NCBI RefSeq assembly: GCF_000332175.1
Contig: NZ_KB235914.1
Coordinates: 3,406,868 to 3,470,867 of the forward strand
Direction of reading: 5' to 3'
DNA from: Pseudanabaena sp. PCC 6802
GTDB taxonomy: Bacteria; Cyanobacteriota; Cyanobacteriia; Pseudanabaenales; Pseudanabaenaceae
DNA length: 64,000 bases
A program made the translations under genes and the position numbers. Below, piece after piece: positions 49,425-57,364 of the stretch. A model generated the notes under the pieces. It was given only the letters and a program-made list of their open reading frames with translations. It ran no database searches and was not told the origin of the DNA. How positions within the stretch are numbered: position 1 is the stretch's first letter; every line of letters starts with the position of its first letter.

Positions 49425-50321
49425 GTGCTGAGACTGAGAAAATTTGGCATAAAAAATTGGCTGTACAGGATCGCGATCGCGCTAACAGCCATGCTGGTTG
49501 CGGTGGGCTGGAGTCACTGGAGTAAAGATTCTGCCATCGCGCAAGTAGCCCTAAAGCGTACTGAAGTTAATTCTCCCGAACTGGTTGCAGTTAGATCCGG
49601 TTTCTGTCAAAGCTCTTTGGAAGCAGCGATCGAATCAATTATTGGGAGTCCGGAGTTTACAAGAGCTCGATGGGGAATTCAAATTGAACCGCTATCCGAC
49701 CCTACTGTACTCTATAGCCACAATGGCGATCTCCCCCTAATTCCAGCTTCTAATGTCAAACTGTTGACCACAGCGGCAGCGTTACGGATTATCGACATTC
49801 GCACTCCTCAGGATCTTTCGACTGTGGATAATTTGGTTACGGAGATCAATCGCGAGAGTGACAATGAATTAGCTGACTACCTACTACGTCATATCGGTGG
49901 TCGAAACGTGGTTAAGCAGCTTCTGGCTTCCATAGGGGTAAGTGCAAATAGCTACGAGCAGGTGGATGGCTCTGGCTTATCTCGCAGCAACCGAGCCGAA
50001 CCATCCACCTTCATAGCGCTGTTGAAAGCGATGCACGCTCAGAACTTATACAGTGGGATGTTTTACCACTCTTTGTCTGTAGCGGGAGTAAATGGAACCT
50101 TGCGAAATCGCTTTCGGAATACCTTCATTCAAGGCAGAGTCCATGCTAAGACAGGAACCTTGAACGGGGTGAGAGCGTTATCCGGCTATTTAGACAATCT
50201 CGACTACGGCGCGCTCGCTTTTAGTATTATGGTCAACCAGCCCGGACAGTCTGGGCAAGTAATGGTAGATGCGATCGATCGAATAGTCCTCAATGCCGCC
50301 CAGGTAAGTCGTTGTAGTTAG
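49425..50321 (+). CDS. Compact PBP4-like D-Ala-D-Ala carboxypeptidase (peptidase S13)
   Basis: 298 residues from a GTG. An N-terminal hydrophobic segment (about 14-30) directs export. The three penicilloyl-serine motifs are intact: SNVK (Ser109, Lys112), SDN (145-147) and KTG (242-244, in HAKTGTLNGVRALSGY). Family members such as E. coli PBP4 have some 240 residues between the first two motifs, holding two extra domains; here there are about 33. The result is a minimal catalytic domain, either an ancient short form or an internal deletion. No frameshift is visible, so it is probably expressed. Activity on peptidoglycan peptides is likely but unproven. Confidence 0.85.
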   Translation: MLRLRKFGIKNWLYRIAIALTAMLVAVGWSHWSKDSAIAQVALKRTEVNSPELVAVRSGFCQSSLEAAIESIIGSPEFTRARWGIQIEPLSDPTVLYSHNGDLPLIPASNVKLLTTAAALRIIDIRTPQDLSTVDNLVTEINRESDNELADYLLRHIGGRNVVKQLLASIGVSANSYEQVDGSGLSRSNRAEPSTFIALLKAMHAQNLYSGMFYHSLSVAGVNGTLRNRFRNTFIQGRVHAKTGTLNGVRALSGYLDNLDYGALAFSIMVNQPGQSGQVMVDAIDRIVLNAAQVSRCS

Positions 50322-50370
50322 CTGCCTAGTCCTTTTACAGCGTCTTGTGTATTTGCGCCATGCCATAACA

Positions 50371-50580
50371 CTACTTTTCGCTTAATTTGCGCCACCGTTT
50401 AAGTCCCAGATATATAACCGTCCAGGCTAGGCAGACAGGGGAAAGCCATTGCAGGTCTGGCAAAGGCAAGCCAAAATTGGGTAGAGCCAGGACAAGCAAA
50501 TCGTCAACAAAACTGAGGGCAATGGGTAGAGCCTTTTCAACTAGATCTTCTACTACAAAAACTTCAAAGAAGGGTTCCAT
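50371..50580 (-). CDS. Small hypothetical membrane protein, 69 residues
   Basis: ATG at 50580 with AGAGGA 10 bases upstream. An acidic N-terminus (EPFFEVFVVEDLVE) is followed by two hydrophobic stretches, the first of them moderate (ALPIALSFVDDLLVLALP and LSPVCLAWTVIYLGL), and a basic tail (KRWRKLSEK). I do not recognise the family. It is convergent with the PBP4-like gene. The competing plus-strand frame has no such signals. Confidence 0.5.
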   Translation of the reverse strand: MEPFFEVFVVEDLVEKALPIALSFVDDLLVLALPNFGLPLPDLQWLSPVCLAWTVIYLGLKRWRKLSEK

Positions 50581-50850
50581 TTTGCCACATCCTCTAATAG
50601 ATGTATTTGCTGACTTACAAACTGCTATGTAACAATTAGACTCTGTTAGTCTGAGGTTATCCTGAGAGAAAAATGAGCGTCCTGTAAACTTTACATGTAA
50701 TCTTGCTTAAGACAGATAGATGATTGTCCAGTATGATTGTTGCTCTAACGTTAAATTACCCCTTACAAGCACTGGAACACTTCACCTTTTTTGACTAACC
50801 GCTAGGGTGATTTCCATTTCACCCGCATTGTCAAATTACCGTTGTTGCGT
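50581..50850. other. Intergenic region, nothing recognised
   Basis: AT-rich spacer between the small membrane protein gene and the MITE-like element at 50851; no coding or RNA signal seen. Confidence 0.4.
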
Positions 50851-50962
50851 TATAGCGTTTTCACTTGAGAACAGGTTTTATTTTTGGGGTGAAGGGGTAG
50901 AACCACTTCTTGGGGGCAACGCCCCCAAACCCCCTACTCTTACCGATCTGAAAAGCGCTATA
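50851..50962. mobile_element. MITE-like element, family A, copy 3 (112 bp)
   Basis: Ends TATAGCG(T)TTTCA and TGAAAAGCGCTATA. The interior matches the 10239 copy in opposite orientation, including GGGGGCAACGCCCCC. A short ORF spanning it is spurious. Confidence 0.75.
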
Positions 50963-51137
50963 AACATTGGATTTCGATCGGGTTCAGCTTGGTACGACTG
51001 TACTGATAATCAGGAGAGCTGCTGTCGAGATCAGGCAATATTCAACTGTGAACAGAAAGCTTTTGTAGATACTCATGGTCGATCGCAGAATTAATAAAGT
51101 ATCCGAATCAGGTTAATAGTTGAGCGAGTAGTTAACT

Positions 51138-51230
51138 TTAGCGAGCAGTTAAAGCGCTAGTTGCCAGCAAAGCAAAGAGGGACACACCATAGAGTTTGAA
51201 AATAAAATTAGCAATCTTGTAAATACTCAT
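51138..51230 (-). CDS. Possible 30-residue single-span membrane peptide
   Basis: ATG at 51230 with AGAGGA 8 bases upstream. The product has a short polar N-terminus, then one hydrophobic helix (ANFIFKLYGVSLFALLATSA) and ends TAR. The size and layout resemble small photosystem or cytochrome b6f subunits, but I cannot match it to any of them. Evidence is the ribosome-binding site and the hydrophobic pattern only. Confidence 0.35.
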   Translation of the reverse strand: MSIYKIANFIFKLYGVSLFALLATSALTAR

Positions 51231-51452
51231 ATCAAATTCCTCTCTCTCATCTGCACTAAATCTAACCTGGCTGCACTTACTAACCAGCGATCGCGATCGC
51301 CCCCACTTGTGATTTCGATCGCAGGTGAATTTCCAGCAGATTTTGTTGCCGCTAAAGCTCAAGTCAAGCTTGCCGCCATTCCCCGCCAATCGTGCCAACC
51401 CCGAACATAATGTTAAGCTAGTGCACGTAATGTAAGCATACCCACAAAAACT

Positions 51453-51719
51453 ATGTCTACAGACAACAAATACATTTCTTCCGAGCACTATCGCCAAATG
51501 CTAGTGCGCGATGGCGATCGCCGCTTCCAAGAATGGCACAGCAAATTTCTGCAATATCAACAGGAATTTATCAACCGCCCCCGCGTTGAGTCCGGCAAGG
51601 TTGACATGCCTAGAGATTCCGAAGCATACCGCCAGATGCTAGTGCGCGATGGCGATCGCCGTTACCGCGAATGGCATACCAAATTCCTGCAATCGCAAAA
51701 GGAGTTTTTGAATCGCTAG
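51453..51719 (+). CDS. Small protein with duplicated 40-residue unit, overlapping prmC
   Basis: 88 residues made of two almost identical units: YRQMLVRDGDRRFQEWHSKF and YRQMLVRDGDRRYREWHTKF, each followed by LQ(Y/S)Q(Q/K)EF(I/L)NR. The DNA of the two units is also nearly identical, so the duplication is recent. Charged and helical, no membrane segment, family unknown. Its stop TAG overlaps the proposed prmC GTG (TAGTG), suggesting translational coupling. Confidence 0.6.
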   Translation: MSTDNKYISSEHYRQMLVRDGDRRFQEWHSKFLQYQQEFINRPRVESGKVDMPRDSEAYRQMLVRDGDRRYREWHTKFLQSQKEFLNR

Positions 51720-52579
51720 TGGAGTTCTGGCAGTGGTACGAGCGATCTCGCCAGGCGGCAATCGCAGCCAACATTGACAGTCTTGAACTGGACTGGTTGC
51801 TAGAGCGAGTGGCTGGTATTGATAAGCTGGCTCTGCGCTTAAGGCAGATAGAGCCGGATGTGTCCGTGCAATTAAAATTAGATAGCTTATGGCAGCAACG
51901 TTTGTGCGATCGCTTACCCGTGCAATATTTAGCAGGTGAAACGACCTGGCGCGATTTAGATTTATACGTCACCCCAGCCGTTCTGATTCCACGTCCCGAA
52001 ACCGAGCTGTTAATCGATTTAGCGTGGGATTATTGCGATCGCACTAAGGCCGATACAGGTGAGTGGGTCGATTTGGGTACGGGTAGCGGCGCGATCGCGC
52101 TTGGCTTAGCAAAGGCTTTACCAAAAGCAAATATTCATGCCGTCGATCGCAGTGCCGAAGCATTGGCGATCGCCAAACAAAATGCCTTGAGACATGGTTT
52201 GGAGAGTCAGATTAGGTTTTATCAGGGTAATTGGTTTGAGCCTTTAGAAGCAATTAGGGGCAAAGTCGCGGGTATGGTCTCCAATCCCCCTTACATTCCC
52301 ACTGCAGAGGTCGAGCAACTGCAACCGGAGGTAAGAGATTGCGAGCCGCGCCTTGCCCTTGATGGCGGTAGTGACGGTCTGGAGGCAATTAGATATCTCA
52401 TCGCTACAGCACCCTTTTATCTGGCGATCGGAGGATATTGGATTGTGGAAGTCATGGTAGGGCAAGCCCCCACCGTAGCAGAGATGCTTGCGCGATCTGG
52501 TTTATACGCGCAAATCGAGATTCACCAGGATCGATCCGGCATAGAGCGGTTTGTGGCAGCGATAGTATCGGTAAGATAA
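51719..52579 (+). CDS. prmC: Peptide chain release factor N5-glutamine methyltransferase
   Basis: Methylates the Gln of the GGQ motif in release factors RF1 and RF2. 286 residues from the GTG at 51719; the frame is open further upstream (to 51671), but the family N-terminus begins near VEFWQWYERSR. Landmarks: N-terminal helical domain, PVQYLAGETTWRDL, VLIPRPETELL, SAM-binding DLGTGSGAIALGLA (about 117-130) and the catalytic NPPYIP (about 196). Overlaps the stop of the upstream duplicated-unit gene. PrmC is also known as HemK. Confidence 0.92.
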   Translation: MEFWQWYERSRQAAIAANIDSLELDWLLERVAGIDKLALRLRQIEPDVSVQLKLDSLWQQRLCDRLPVQYLAGETTWRDLDLYVTPAVLIPRPETELLIDLAWDYCDRTKADTGEWVDLGTGSGAIALGLAKALPKANIHAVDRSAEALAIAKQNALRHGLESQIRFYQGNWFEPLEAIRGKVAGMVSNPPYIPTAEVEQLQPEVRDCEPRLALDGGSDGLEAIRYLIATAPFYLAIGGYWIVEVMVGQAPTVAEMLARSGLYAQIEIHQDRSGIERFVAAIVSVR

Positions 52580-52812
52580 GATCGCTTTGCTGCAAGCAAT
52601 CTCCACACCAAATCCAGTTCTGCACCATCTTCAAAACGATCCTGACGAATTTACCGTCGATCGCTTTAGGGAGCGACTTCAGAAGGTAGTAGAGTTTAAG
52701 TCGCAGAGAAATACTCAAATGCTACAATCTAACAGTAGTAACAAATCCACGTTCATTACCCTAATATTGCCTGTATGAAGGCTGCTTTAGCGCGTCATTG
52801 AAAAACGCTATA

Positions 52813-54858
52813 TTACCGCAATTGGCTCATGAGGTTTTCGGGAAGCTGGCGATACTCGGCAAACTCCATTGTGAAAGTTGCCATCCCTTGCGAAAGCGAT
52901 CGCAATTCTGTAGCATAGCCAAACATCTCTGCTAGCGGCACTTCAGCGCGGACGATCGTGTAATGGTTCCTGGTTTCCGTACCCAGTAACAAGGCGCGGC
53001 GAGATAAGAGTTTCCCCTGAATCTTGCCCCAAAACTCGCTTGGTGTCTCTACTTCTAGTAGCATCATTGGTTCTAAAATCGTTGGTTTGGCGCGAGCGAA
53101 GCCTTGCTCGAAGCCTTGCCTGGCAGCATAACGGAATGCTATCTCAGAAGAATCAATAGCATGGTAAGAACCTCCTGAAAGGATGACTTTGACACCGACG
53201 ATCGGATAGCCTTTAAGCCATCCTGTTTTCAAGGCATCGCGGCATCCCTGTTCGCAAGCAGGAACGAACTGTGCCGGAATCGCACCGCCACTAATGCGGT
53301 TCTCAAACAGAAATGGTTCCGTGCAGGGTTCCAAACTGCCTACAACGTGGGCGTACTGTCCTGCACCGCCCGTTTGCTTCTTGAACGTGTAGTCAAACCC
53401 CGATTTGCCAGTAATCGTTTCTCGATAGGCAACCGCAGGCGCGCTGACATAGGCTTCCGCGTGATATTCCCGCTTCATGCGCTCCAAGTAGATATCTAAA
53501 TGCAGCTCGCCCATACCTGCCATCAAGGTTTTATGCGACTCCGGATCGGTACTGACATGCAAAGTGGGATCTTCCCGCTCGAATCGGTGCAATGCCTTCG
53601 AGATGCGATCGATATCCTCCCGACTCTTTGGCGTAATCGCAATGGAGATTACTGGCTCCGGTACGAATATGCCTTCGAGCGCAAGGTTGGTTCCTACGGA
53701 ACACAGCGTATCGCCAGAGGCGCAGTTAACTCCTACCAATCCGACAATTTCCCCTGCTGAGGCGAACTCAAGTTCCTGTCGTTTATCGACTTCAATTCGC
53801 ACCAGGCGGTTGACGCGCACCGTTTTCTTGGTGCGGCTATTGAAGAGGCGATCGCCGCGATGTAGGGTCCCGGCATAGAGGCGCGTGTAGGTAAGCTGTC
53901 CGAACTCATCTTCAATGAGTTTGAATGCTAGCGCTACAAACGGATCGGATGGTTCGGGAGAAATCTGCACTTCCCGTGCCATAGCGACATCAGTGGCTGT
54001 CACGGCTTCCCGTTCGAGTGGAGATGGCAAGTAGAGCGCGATCGCGTCGAGTAAGTTCTGGATGCCCTTATTTTTAAAGGCCGATCCCATCAGGACTGGT
54101 ACAAATTCGCGACTTAGAGTCAACTGGCGAATGGTGTCCCAGATCGTTTGCTTGGGAATTTCGAGACCATCGAGCAGCTTCGCCATCATCTCTTCTGAGT
54201 GAATGGATATGCGATCGAGCAGTCGATCTCGGGCTGCTTGCGCTTCTACCTGTAAATGTGGGGGAATGGACTGGCTCAGAACGCGCTCGCCATTCTCCCC
54301 TTCAAAGTAGTTGGCAGTCATTTCGATTAGATCGATAACTCCCACAAATTTATCCTCCATCCCAATGGGATATTGCAGGAGGATGGGATTGAGATCGAGT
54401 TTCTCCTTGAGAGTATCGAACACGCGGAAGGGATCGGCTCCCACTCGATCCAGTTTGTTAATAAATACCAATCGCGGTACCTGATAGCGTCGCATCTGCC
54501 GATCCACCGTATAGGTTTGAGACTGCACGCCTGCTACTCCATCCAGCACCATAATTGCGCCATCCAGAACGCGCAGCGATCGCTCGACTTCAATTGTAAA
54601 ATCTACGTGACCCGGAGTGTCGATCAGGTTAATTTGCGTGTCTTTCCAGAAACAGGTAATTGCCGCCGAAGTGATAGTAATGCCCTTTTCGCGCTCCAAT
54701 TCCATGTAGTCCATCGTGGCACCATCGCCATCGCCCCCGACCTCTTCGATTTTGTGGATCTTACCCGTGTAGAAAAGGATGCGCTCGGAAATCGTCGTCT
54801 TCCCAGCGTCGATGTGTGCGGAAATCCCTATGTTGCGTATTTTATCCCGAGGAGTCAT
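52813..54858 (-). CDS. Elongation factor G paralogue
   Basis: Ribosomal translocase GTPase, 681 residues. G1 AHIDAGKTT (15-23), G2 KGITITSAA, G3 DTPGHVDF, G4 NKLD and G5 SAFKNKG are intact, followed by domains II-V. The sequence (ISAHIDAGKTTISERILFY) resembles the EF-G1/mitochondrial-like branch rather than the str-operon copy. It stands alone, without rpsL, rpsG or tuf, so it is most likely a second EF-G. Cyanobacteria usually carry several; the specific role of this one is not known. Confidence 0.88.
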   Translation of the reverse strand: MTPRDKIRNIGISAHIDAGKTTISERILFYTGKIHKIEEVGGDGDGATMDYMELEREKGITITSAAITCFWKDTQINLIDTPGHVDFTIEVERSLRVLDGAIMVLDGVAGVQSQTYTVDRQMRRYQVPRLVFINKLDRVGADPFRVFDTLKEKLDLNPILLQYPIGMEDKFVGVIDLIEMTANYFEGENGERVLSQSIPPHLQVEAQAARDRLLDRISIHSEEMMAKLLDGLEIPKQTIWDTIRQLTLSREFVPVLMGSAFKNKGIQNLLDAIALYLPSPLEREAVTATDVAMAREVQISPEPSDPFVALAFKLIEDEFGQLTYTRLYAGTLHRGDRLFNSRTKKTVRVNRLVRIEVDKRQELEFASAGEIVGLVGVNCASGDTLCSVGTNLALEGIFVPEPVISIAITPKSREDIDRISKALHRFEREDPTLHVSTDPESHKTLMAGMGELHLDIYLERMKREYHAEAYVSAPAVAYRETITGKSGFDYTFKKQTGGAGQYAHVVGSLEPCTEPFLFENRISGGAIPAQFVPACEQGCRDALKTGWLKGYPIVGVKVILSGGSYHAIDSSEIAFRYAARQGFEQGFARAKPTILEPMMLLEVETPSEFWGKIQGKLLSRRALLLGTETRNHYTIVRAEVPLAEMFGYATELRSLSQGMATFTMEFAEYRQLPENLMSQLR

Positions 54859-55049
54859 GGCAGGCAGTTAGTCTGAGCTTAATTATCCACATGGTACTAC
54901 CCACAAGCGTACTTGCTACCTGTACGGGTTACCTCTCTGTCGTTTTTCTGGCTTTGCAACGATCTGTAATTAGTCGGCTATCATATGTAATGGACGTACG
55001 TTCGTTAAAAATATCGTATGTTGAAATTATTTTAATTTATAATCTCACC

Positions 55050-55187
55050 TTACGCGGAAGATCCCGAAATCCTCACCCCTAGCCCCTCTCCCTCAGGGAG
55101 AGGGAAAACCAGAGCGGGGGCTACGCCCCTGCGACCCTTATTTATAGAGGGTACGTATAGGTTAAAGGAGATAAGGATTCCGCGTAA
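55050..55187. mobile_element. MITE-like element, family B (138 bp)
   Basis: Left end TTACGCGGAAGATCC and right end GGATTCCGCGTAA are imperfect inverted repeats. The interior has a 9-bp hairpin (CCTCTCCCT/AGGGAGAGG, 55085-55103) and GGGGGCTACGCCCC. The frame of the gene fragment at 55188 begins right at its right end. The AT-rich stretch to its left (54859-55049) shows no gene. Confidence 0.65.
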
Positions 55188-55706
55188 CATCAGCTATTTA
55201 ATCGTGCTATTTCACTGCTGCTACTGAATCGCTGGGATGAGGGAATCGTAGCACTAATAGATGCGTTCAATCACCACGGTCATGGAGAAGAATTAGCCCC
55301 TGAGGGTATCGAGTTGATTCTCCATAATCTATTCGGGATTCAGCAAGATAAAGCAATTTGGTTAGATCGGATAAAAGAAATCATTGCTCGGACGTGGTTA
55401 GAGATATGGCAAGAGTTAGTAGGCGATCGCCGCGAATTTCAAATCCCTTTACGCCTTCTCAATGCTGCCGTGCGCTACCGAGAAACAAAAGGCGTTAGCG
55501 AAGCTCCTACGAAGGAGGCTCGCCGTGTTTTGCTTGAGCTTCCCGTCGAAGAACGCAACCTGTTGCAGTCCCTATTAGAGGTTGGAGATAACCAATCTGA
55601 ATTCCAGCCAAGCAAAAACAAAATAAGTGGGAAAATTTTAAGTTTTATGAGCGATCCGAATCGCTGTCTAAACAACCTTGTTCAAATTTTCTCTCCTTGT
55701 TTCTAG
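55188..55706 (+). pseudogene. C-terminal fragment of a helical (TPR-like) protein
   Basis: The frame begins directly at the right end of the MITE-like element, without a start codon, and reads LFNRAISLLLLNRWDEGIVA, LIDAFNHHGHGEELAPEGIE, then IIARTWLEIWQELVGDRREF and VLLELPVEERNLLQSLLE. The repeated helical pattern at the start resembles a TPR unit. A TTG at 55314 could start a 130-residue product, but the missing N-terminus suggests a broken gene. Its last codons run into a 28-base direct repeat (55631), so the original C-terminus may also be altered. Confidence 0.5.
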
Positions 55707-56030
55707 CCGCTTCATCTTTTGTTCGCGAATATGCTTATCTAATCCAGCCTGTACTTCTTCTAATTGAAACCCAAATTCTTGCAGGTCTAAAACGCCTTGA
55801 CGCAAATTCTTCAACAAAAGTTTTCTAGTTTCTTCGTCAGGAATACGAGATTTTTCATTCATGATAAGTTTCACTCTATTTTGCCATATGGCCTTTTTAG
55901 ACTGCGTAAGCAATGGTCTCACAAAGTGGCTTGGCGATCGCCCGCGCTCGATCTCTCGAATAGCGCGATCGCTGACCAGTCTCCGCAAAGCATAAGATCC
56001 GCGAAATTTTAAGCTTTATGAGCGATCCGA
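55631..56030. repeat. 28-base imperfect direct repeats bounding a 340-bp segment
   Basis: TTTTAAG(T/C)TTTATGAGCGATCCGA occurs at 55636-55659 and 56007-56030, with GAAA(A) before each. The segment between carries a minus-strand ORF (55668-55862). Such repeats suggest insertion of the segment, or a duplication with divergence. Confidence 0.6.
55668..55862 (-). CDS. Small helical hypothetical protein, 64 residues
   Basis: From the ATG at 55862 (MNEKSRIPDEETRKLLLKNL); the frame extends to 55988 but the extra part looks non-coding. The product is a charged amphipathic helix pair (RQGVLDLQEFGFQLEEVQAG, KHIREQKMKRLETRRENL). Ribosome-binding signal weak (GAG about 11 bases upstream). No family recognised. 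It lies entirely between two direct repeats. Confidence 0.4.
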   Translation of the reverse strand: MNEKSRIPDEETRKLLLKNLRQGVLDLQEFGFQLEEVQAGLDKHIREQKMKRLETRRENLNKVV

Positions 56031-56093
56031 TCCTGGTCAGGCAAGGTTTGGTAGGATCTAAAGTAAGGCAATGAGCCTTTTAGGGGGTACGTT

Positions 56094-56585
56094 ATGAGTA
56101 AGTACTTAGTTGCTGCAATCGATGGTACTAAAGCCCGTTTCTTAACTCTGGAAAATGGTGAGTTAGGTGCGCCCGGTCCCCATCCTGTCGAGCATGAAGG
56201 GTTGGTCAGCCCTGCTAAAGCAATGCAAGGGCAAGAGCTGTGGTCGAGTTCTAAAACCGGACGCAACCGAGGAGTTAGCGGTCAAGCCCACAGCTACGAC
56301 GATCGCCGCGAACACCACACGATTGAGTTTGAACGGCGGTTTGCCCATGCGATCGCCACCAGAATTGTCGATTTAGTCCAAACCCACCGCACTGAGCAAC
56401 TGCTCCTGGTTGCCGAACCGCAAATTTTGGGTTTGATGCGAGAAGCCCTAGCGCCCGCACTACCCAAACACCTCAAGATGAGCGAACTTGCTAAGGATCT
56501 TTGCCACTTCAAACCCCACGAACTGCACGAATATCTCGCGAGTAGGGAGTTACTGCCCGCATATAAAAAAGCTGGCGCTACCTAG
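56094..56585 (+). CDS. Host-attachment family protein
   Basis: 163 residues. It shows the start YLVAAIDGTKARFLTLENGE and the C-terminal half ERRFAHAIATRIVDLVQTHR, LLLVAEPQILGLMREALAP and KDLCHFKPHELHEYL, which match the family first named in Agrobacterium for attachment to host cells and related to release-factor eRF1-like folds. The role in a cyanobacterium is unknown. GGGGGTAC lies just ahead of the start. Stands alone between the scarred region and a convergent minus-strand gene. Confidence 0.8.
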   Translation: MSKYLVAAIDGTKARFLTLENGELGAPGPHPVEHEGLVSPAKAMQGQELWSSSKTGRNRGVSGQAHSYDDRREHHTIEFERRFAHAIATRIVDLVQTHRTEQLLLVAEPQILGLMREALAPALPKHLKMSELAKDLCHFKPHELHEYLASRELLPAYKKAGAT

Positions 56586-56650
56586 CGATTCGGTAACCCT
56601 TTGAAGAGATAATTTGACGATCGCTTTTATCCCAATTCTTCAAAATCAAA

Positions 56651-57364
56651 TTAGGGCGATCGCCGCTTGCGTGGTTTGGGTAATACTGCACTGAGTGGAA
56701 TGTCATCGCTTAGTAAATAGGTGACAAATTTACCGCTTAATTGCAGTGATTTTGATAAAAGCGATCGCGCTGTTGTATTACTCTCATGAATCTCCAATAT
56801 TTTATTTTTCAGTAATGGAGCTTTAGGCTGCAAAGTATTTCTCGACGCGCGCCATTCTAGATCGGAGCGACAAAAAAGGCGTAATGCCAGATCGACGGTG
56901 GGTTGGCGGCAATTATCATCATCGCCGTTCAAGAAGGCATAGAGCTTCTCATAGCGGCGACTGATTTCGGGTGCTAGGCAAAGAATTATCAGATCGCGTT
57001 CAAATTTGCCCAGGCCTAATTGCTGGCAGAGTGTAGGTGCGTTGAGAACGATACCATGTTCGATGCTGGCGGCAATGCGATCGCCATACCGCCCCAAGGG
57101 ATGGCCGTAAACTTGAGCGTTGGTCTGCATATTCAGGTCATTGCTAACCTGGCTACCGCCCTTAGCCGGATCGAGGTTGATAAAACCTTGCCACCAATGG
57201 CTGGTTGCCTTGTCAGCAGCCGAACGGGCAACGCGACTAACTTCGCGATCGGATTGACGATGTTTCGCCATTGCCCGCATCAGCACGCGGTCTAGCCAAG
57301 CTAACTCAGCCTTTAAATAACTCCAGTTATCCTGAAACAGAGCTACCTTAGGCTCTACTTTCAT
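56651..57364 (-). CDS. AAA-ATPase N-terminal (winged-helix) domain protein lacking the ATPase
   Basis: 237 residues from the ATG at 57364 (MKVEPKVALF). The sequence WSYLKAELAWLDRVLMRAMA, SAADKATSHWWQGFINL and FERDLIILCLAPEISRRYEK matches the N-terminal region of large cyanobacterial AAA ATPases (usually some 600 residues or more). The gene ends with KPRKRRSP before any Walker motif, and the next 65 bases downstream hold no remainder. The start overlaps the permease stop (ATGA), so the two are coupled. It is either a truncated gene or a stand-alone adaptor. Confidence 0.65.
   Translation of the reverse strand: MKVEPKVALFQDNWSYLKAELAWLDRVLMRAMAKHRQSDREVSRVARSAADKATSHWWQGFINLDPAKGGSQVSNDLNMQTNAQVYGHPLGRYGDRIAASIEHGIVLNAPTLCQQLGLGKFERDLIILCLAPEISRRYEKLYAFLNGDDDNCRQPTVDLALRLFCRSDLEWRASRNTLQPKAPLLKNKILEIHESNTTARSLLSKSLQLSGKFVTYLLSDDIPLSAVLPKPRKRRSP

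Noticed and set aside
50807-51094. 95-codon ORF over the family A element
   Set aside because: It spans the MITE-like element and its hairpins, so the reading frame is incidental.
52587-52778. 63-codon ORF after prmC
   Set aside because: TTG start with no ribosome-binding site and no coding character.
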